Shown: positions 61,554-64,000 of the stretch, in pieces
How the letters are laid out: each line of letters begins with the position of its first letter
How positions within the stretch are numbered: position 1 is the stretch's first letter
Assembly: GCF_026162645.1 (NCBI RefSeq)
Contig: NZ_JAOTBE010000014.1
Location: 1 to 64,000 of the forward strand
From: Paracoccus rhizosphaerae
Lineage (GTDB): Bacteria; Pseudomonadota; Alphaproteobacteria; Rhodobacterales; Rhodobacteraceae
Direction: 5' to 3'
DNA length: 64,000 nt
Program-made: the position numbers and the translations under genes
The notes under the pieces: model-generated
The model's input: only the letters and a program-made list of their open reading frames with translations
What the model was told of the DNA's origin: nothing
The model's database searches: none

Positions 61554-62684
61554 ATGCCCCACCTGCGCCCCGAGATCGATCCCGCCGGCCTTGACGAGTT
61601 CTCGGTCGTCTTCACGGACCGCTCGCTGAACCACATGTCGGGGCGCTTCCAGAAGGTGATGCGTGACCTGTCGGCCGGGCTCGCCGAGGTCTATGGCGCG
61701 GCGCAGGTCGCCATCGTCCCCGGCGGCGGCAGCTATGCCATGGAATCGGTGGCGCGCCAGTTCGGGCGTGACGCCCATGCGCTGATCGTCAGGAACGGCT
61801 GGTTCAGCTATCGCTGGAGCCAGATCTTCGAGGCCGGCGGGTTCGCGCGAGAGGTGACGGTCGTCAAGGCCCGCCCGCAGGGGAACGCGCCCCAGCCCGC
61901 CTATGCGCCCCCGCCGATCGAGGACGTCGTGGCCCGGATCCGCGAGGCCCGTCCCGATGCGGTCTTCGCGCCCCATGTCGAGACGTCGGCCGGGCTGATC
62001 CTGCCCGACGACTATATTTCGGCGCTGGCGCAGGCCGCTCACGAGGTCGGCGCGCTGATGGTGCTGGACTGCATCGCCTCGGGGGCCGTCTGGGTGGACA
62101 TGAAGGGCACGGGCGTGGACGTGCTGATCTCGGCCCCGCAGAAGGGGTGGTCGGCCTCGCCCGCCGCCGGGCTGGTGATGCTGTCGGACCGCGCCGCCGA
62201 AAGGCTGGCCGCAACCGACAGCGACAGCTTCGCGCTGGATCTGAAGAAATGGCGGGCGATCATGCAGGCTTACGAGGACGGCGGCCACGCCTATCACGCG
62301 ACGATGCCCACCGATGCGCTGCTGGGCTTCCGCGACGCCATGGAAGAGACCCGCGCGATGGGGTTCGAGGCTGCCCGCGACGCGCAATGGCGGCTGGGGC
62401 GCGCGGTGCGCGAGGATCTGGCCGCGCGGGGCATCCGCTCGGTCGCGGCCGAAAGCTTCCAGGCACCGGGCGTGGTGGTCAGCTACACCGCCGACCCCGA
62501 GGTGAAGTCGGGTCGCGCCTTCGCGGCACTCGGCACCCAGATCGCGGCGGGCGTGCCCCTGGCGGTCGATGAGGGCGCGGACTTCTCGACCTTCCGGATC
62601 GGCCTCTTCGGGCTGGACAAGCTGAAGGACGTCGACGGCACCATGGCGCGCCTGAAGCCGGTCCTCGACAAGGTCCTGGGCTAG
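61554..62684 (+). CDS. Class V aminotransferase (alanine--glyoxylate type)
   Basis: This 376-residue PLP enzyme shows FAPHVETSAGLILPDDYISA, VLDCIASGAVWVDMKGTGVD and the PLP Lys in LISAPQKGWSASPAAGLVML. These are class V features of alanine--glyoxylate, serine--pyruvate or related aminotransferases. It is divergent from the polyamine-type operon. GAAAGGA precedes the ATG. The donor and acceptor are not known. Confidence 0.88.
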   Translation: MPHLRPEIDPAGLDEFSVVFTDRSLNHMSGRFQKVMRDLSAGLAEVYGAAQVAIVPGGGSYAMESVARQFGRDAHALIVRNGWFSYRWSQIFEAGGFAREVTVVKARPQGNAPQPAYAPPPIEDVVARIREARPDAVFAPHVETSAGLILPDDYISALAQAAHEVGALMVLDCIASGAVWVDMKGTGVDVLISAPQKGWSASPAAGLVMLSDRAAERLAATDSDSFALDLKKWRAIMQAYEDGGHAYHATMPTDALLGFRDAMEETRAMGFEAARDAQWRLGRAVREDLAARGIRSVAAESFQAPGVVVSYTADPEVKSGRAFAALGTQIAAGVPLAVDEGADFSTFRIGLFGLDKLKDVDGTMARLKPVLDKVLG

Positions 62685-62712
62685 GTCCGGCGGCAACGGC
62701 TGAAGGCCCGAC

Positions 62713-63174
62713 ATGACCCTGACCATCGCCATCGAAAGCCCGCTTGGGTCCGACCTGGACCTGCTGTTCCAACGCCACAGCGCCGAGATGCAGGCGGACA
62801 CGCCGCCTGAGTCCATCCACATGCTGCCGCGCGACCTGCTGGCCGTGCCGGAGATCACCTTCTTCGTGACCCGCGATGGCGGAGTGCCTGTCGCGATGGG
62901 GGCGGTGAAACAGCTCGGCGGCCTGGAAGGCGAGTTGAAGTCGATGCATGTCCTGGCCGAGCATCGCGGCCGGGGCCTGTCCCGCATGCTGTTGCGGCAC
63001 ATGCTGTCCCACGCCCGCGCCGCGGGTCTGCACCGCCTGTCGCTGGAAACGGGCGCACAGGGCAGCTTCGCGGCGGCGCGGGGGCTCTACTTTCGGGAGG
63101 GGTTCATGGAATGCCCGCCGTTCGGGTCCTACCGCATGGACCCGAACTCGGTCTTCATGACCATGTCGCTGTGA
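62713..63174 (+). CDS. GNAT N-acetyltransferase
   Basis: The 153-residue protein contains the acetyl-CoA motif SMHVLAEHRGRGLSRMLLRH (about residues 77-96) and LYFREGFMECPPFGSYRMDP, as in PhnO/YjgM-like acetyltransferases. It follows the aminotransferase by 28 bases and may be co-transcribed. The substrate is unknown. Confidence 0.86.
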   Translation: MTLTIAIESPLGSDLDLLFQRHSAEMQADTPPESIHMLPRDLLAVPEITFFVTRDGGVPVAMGAVKQLGGLEGELKSMHVLAEHRGRGLSRMLLRHMLSHARAAGLHRLSLETGAQGSFAAARGLYFREGFMECPPFGSYRMDPNSVFMTMSL

Positions 63175-63189
63175 CGCAACCTGGGCGCA

Positions 63190-63486
63190 TCAATCTTCAT
63201 GGCGCGGCATGGCCTTCAGCTGGTCCTTGGTCAGGGTCGTCATCCCGTGGACGGTGCCGCTCTCGTCACGCATGAAGTCGATCTGCCGCGCCGGCACCTT
63301 GACCGGTTTGGCGCCAAGGCCCAGAAAGCCGCCGACGTCGATCACGACCTCGCAGGATGCACCCGACCCGTGGGTGTGGGACACGCTGCCGACGTTTTCA
63401 TCGCCGGGGCCATAGACGGTGGCGCCGTCAAGGACGGCCTCGGTCAGTTCGCTCTGGTCCAGCCGGGTATGGTTGGTATGGTCCAT
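63190..63486 (-). CDS. PRC-barrel domain protein
   Basis: The 98-residue protein has one PRC-barrel: GATVYGPGDENVGSVSHTHG, VVIDVGGFLGLGAKPVKVPA and VHGMTTLTKDQLKAMP. Such single-domain proteins are common in alphaproteobacteria and of unknown role. A GAGGAGG site precedes the ATG at 63486. It is convergent with the acetyltransferase gene and divergent from the GntR gene. Confidence 0.88.
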   Translation of the reverse strand: MDHTNHTRLDQSELTEAVLDGATVYGPGDENVGSVSHTHGSGASCEVVIDVGGFLGLGAKPVKVPARQIDFMRDESGTVHGMTTLTKDQLKAMPRHED

Positions 63487-63554
63487 TATTGAGCCTCCTC
63501 TGCTCGTGTGCATCCCAACCATGCTGAGACACATCGGTTCCTCCTGCCCTTTAC

Positions 63555-63575
63555 TTGTATGGAAGTATGGTATAC
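63555..63575. promoter_or_regulatory. Candidate GntR operator
   Basis: TGTAT and ATACA lie 11 bases apart (63555-63575) around TGGTATAC. FadR-type GntR proteins use TTGTATACAA-like sites. It is 19 bases before the adjacent GntR gene, so autoregulation is plausible. Confidence 0.4.
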
Positions 63576-63593
63576 ACAGGCCGCGGAGGATCA

Positions 63594-64000
63594 ATGACCG
63601 ACGCAACCCTCATCGCCCGCCCCGTCACGACCGCCCAGCAGGTCCATGACTGGCTGCATCAGCGGATCCTGCGAGGGGATCTGCCGCCGGGGGCGCGCCT
63701 GTCGGAAACCGACATTGCCGAGCAGATCGGCCTCTCACGCCAGCCCGTCCGAGAGGCGTTCATCCGCCTGGCCAGCGACGGCCTGGCCGAGGTGCGCCCC
63801 CAGCGCGGTACCTATATCGGCAAGATCTCGGCCCGCGCGGTCCTGTCGGCGCGGCTGATCCGCGAGGCGGTCGAAAGCGACCTGGCGCGGATGCTGGCCG
63901 ATCGCGACGCCGATCTTTCCACGATGGAGGCCGAGCTGTCCGTCCAGGACCGCGCCAACGCGCAGGGCGACGTGGCGGCCTTCATCGCATCAGACGACCG
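63594..64000 (+). CDS. GntR-family regulator (FCD type), 3' end outside the window
   Basis: The 135 visible residues show an N-terminal winged helix (LSETDIAEQIGLSRQPVREA) followed by QRGTYIGKISARAVLSARLI, the start of an FCD ligand domain. A CGGAGGA site precedes the ATG at 63594. The target genes are unknown; the divergent PRC-barrel gene is the nearest. The rest lies beyond 64000. Confidence 0.88.
   Translation, partial: MTDATLIARPVTTAQQVHDWLHQRILRGDLPPGARLSETDIAEQIGLSRQPVREAFIRLASDGLAEVRPQRGTYIGKISARAVLSARLIREAVESDLARMLADRDADLSTMEAELSVQDRANAQGDVAAFIASDD

Noticed and set aside
63481..63600. Possible CRISPR or phage attachment signals near the right end and elsewhere
   Set aside because: No regularly spaced direct repeats, integrase genes or tRNA genes were seen anywhere in the window.

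Overview
The window looks like a chromosomal segment from an alphaproteobacterium of the Rhodobacterales, most likely Paracoccus or a close relative. The reasons are the high GC with strong third-position bias, the secD-secF-Mth938-ccmABCDG gene order, an aa3 oxidase operon ctaC-ctaB-small ORF-ctaG-ctaE, crotonyl-CoA carboxylase/reductase (ethylmalonyl-CoA pathway), and tightly packed genes with 4-nt stop/start overlaps. The genus is an inference from protein resemblance; no rRNA or tRNA gene was seen.

Layout. 1-600: a broken IS3-family element apparently interrupted by an IS5-family element that runs off the left edge. 843-9000 (minus strand): gamma-glutamyltranspeptidase, cytochrome c maturation (ccmA-B-C-D-G), then the Sec accessory complex (yajC-secD-secF) joined to ccm through a Mth938-type gene. 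9009-12050: an M20 amidohydrolase, mazG and dusA. 12214-15387: a cobalamin riboswitch followed by a complete binding-protein-dependent ABC importer, with a possible Shine-Dalgarno-masking hairpin in front of the first gene. 15500-21968: an ExoY-type sugar transferase, an FMN reductase-like protein, an erythromycin-esterase-family protein, a second FecBCD-type importer on the minus strand, and a small membrane protein. 22055-26884: a malonate module (decarboxylase, malonyl-CoA synthetase, MadLM transporter) with a divergent GntR regulator. 26898-32027: an MscS channel, ccr, twin 68-residue cysteine proteins and a RecD-like helicase. 32095-39997: EcsC, acetyltransferases, flavin reductase, apt, FAD-linked oxidase, M16 peptidase, thrC (with a perfect 30-bp tandem duplication) and SURF1. 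40072-43591: the cytochrome oxidase operon. 43792-50679: tldD, dprA, topA, a small exported protein and corA. 50805-53697: csbD, a D-2-hydroxyacid dehydrogenase, csaA, proC and a YbjN protein. 53893-58002: cobC, an exported protein with an Asn heptad repeat, ppk2, phzF, DUF1330 and TerB genes. 58039-64000: a gamma-glutamyl-polyamine type module (oxidase, glutamine-synthetase-like ligase, class I amidotransferase), an aminotransferase, an acetyltransferase, a PRC-barrel protein and the start of a second GntR regulator.

How it fits together. Several neighbourhoods concern respiration: heme and disulfide handling for c-type cytochromes, insertion of membrane and periplasmic proteins, and assembly of cytochrome c oxidase (heme O synthesis, copper delivery, SURF1). 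Others concern C3-C4 dicarboxyl-CoA metabolism (malonate to malonyl-CoA to acetyl-CoA; crotonyl-CoA to ethylmalonyl-CoA). Cobalamin appears as an import system under riboswitch control and as cobC. Apart from the IS debris at the left end the window is ordinary core chromosome. The most notable local signals are the putative riboswitch expression platform, the duplication in thrC, the twin cysteine-rich small proteins and the heptad-repeat protein.
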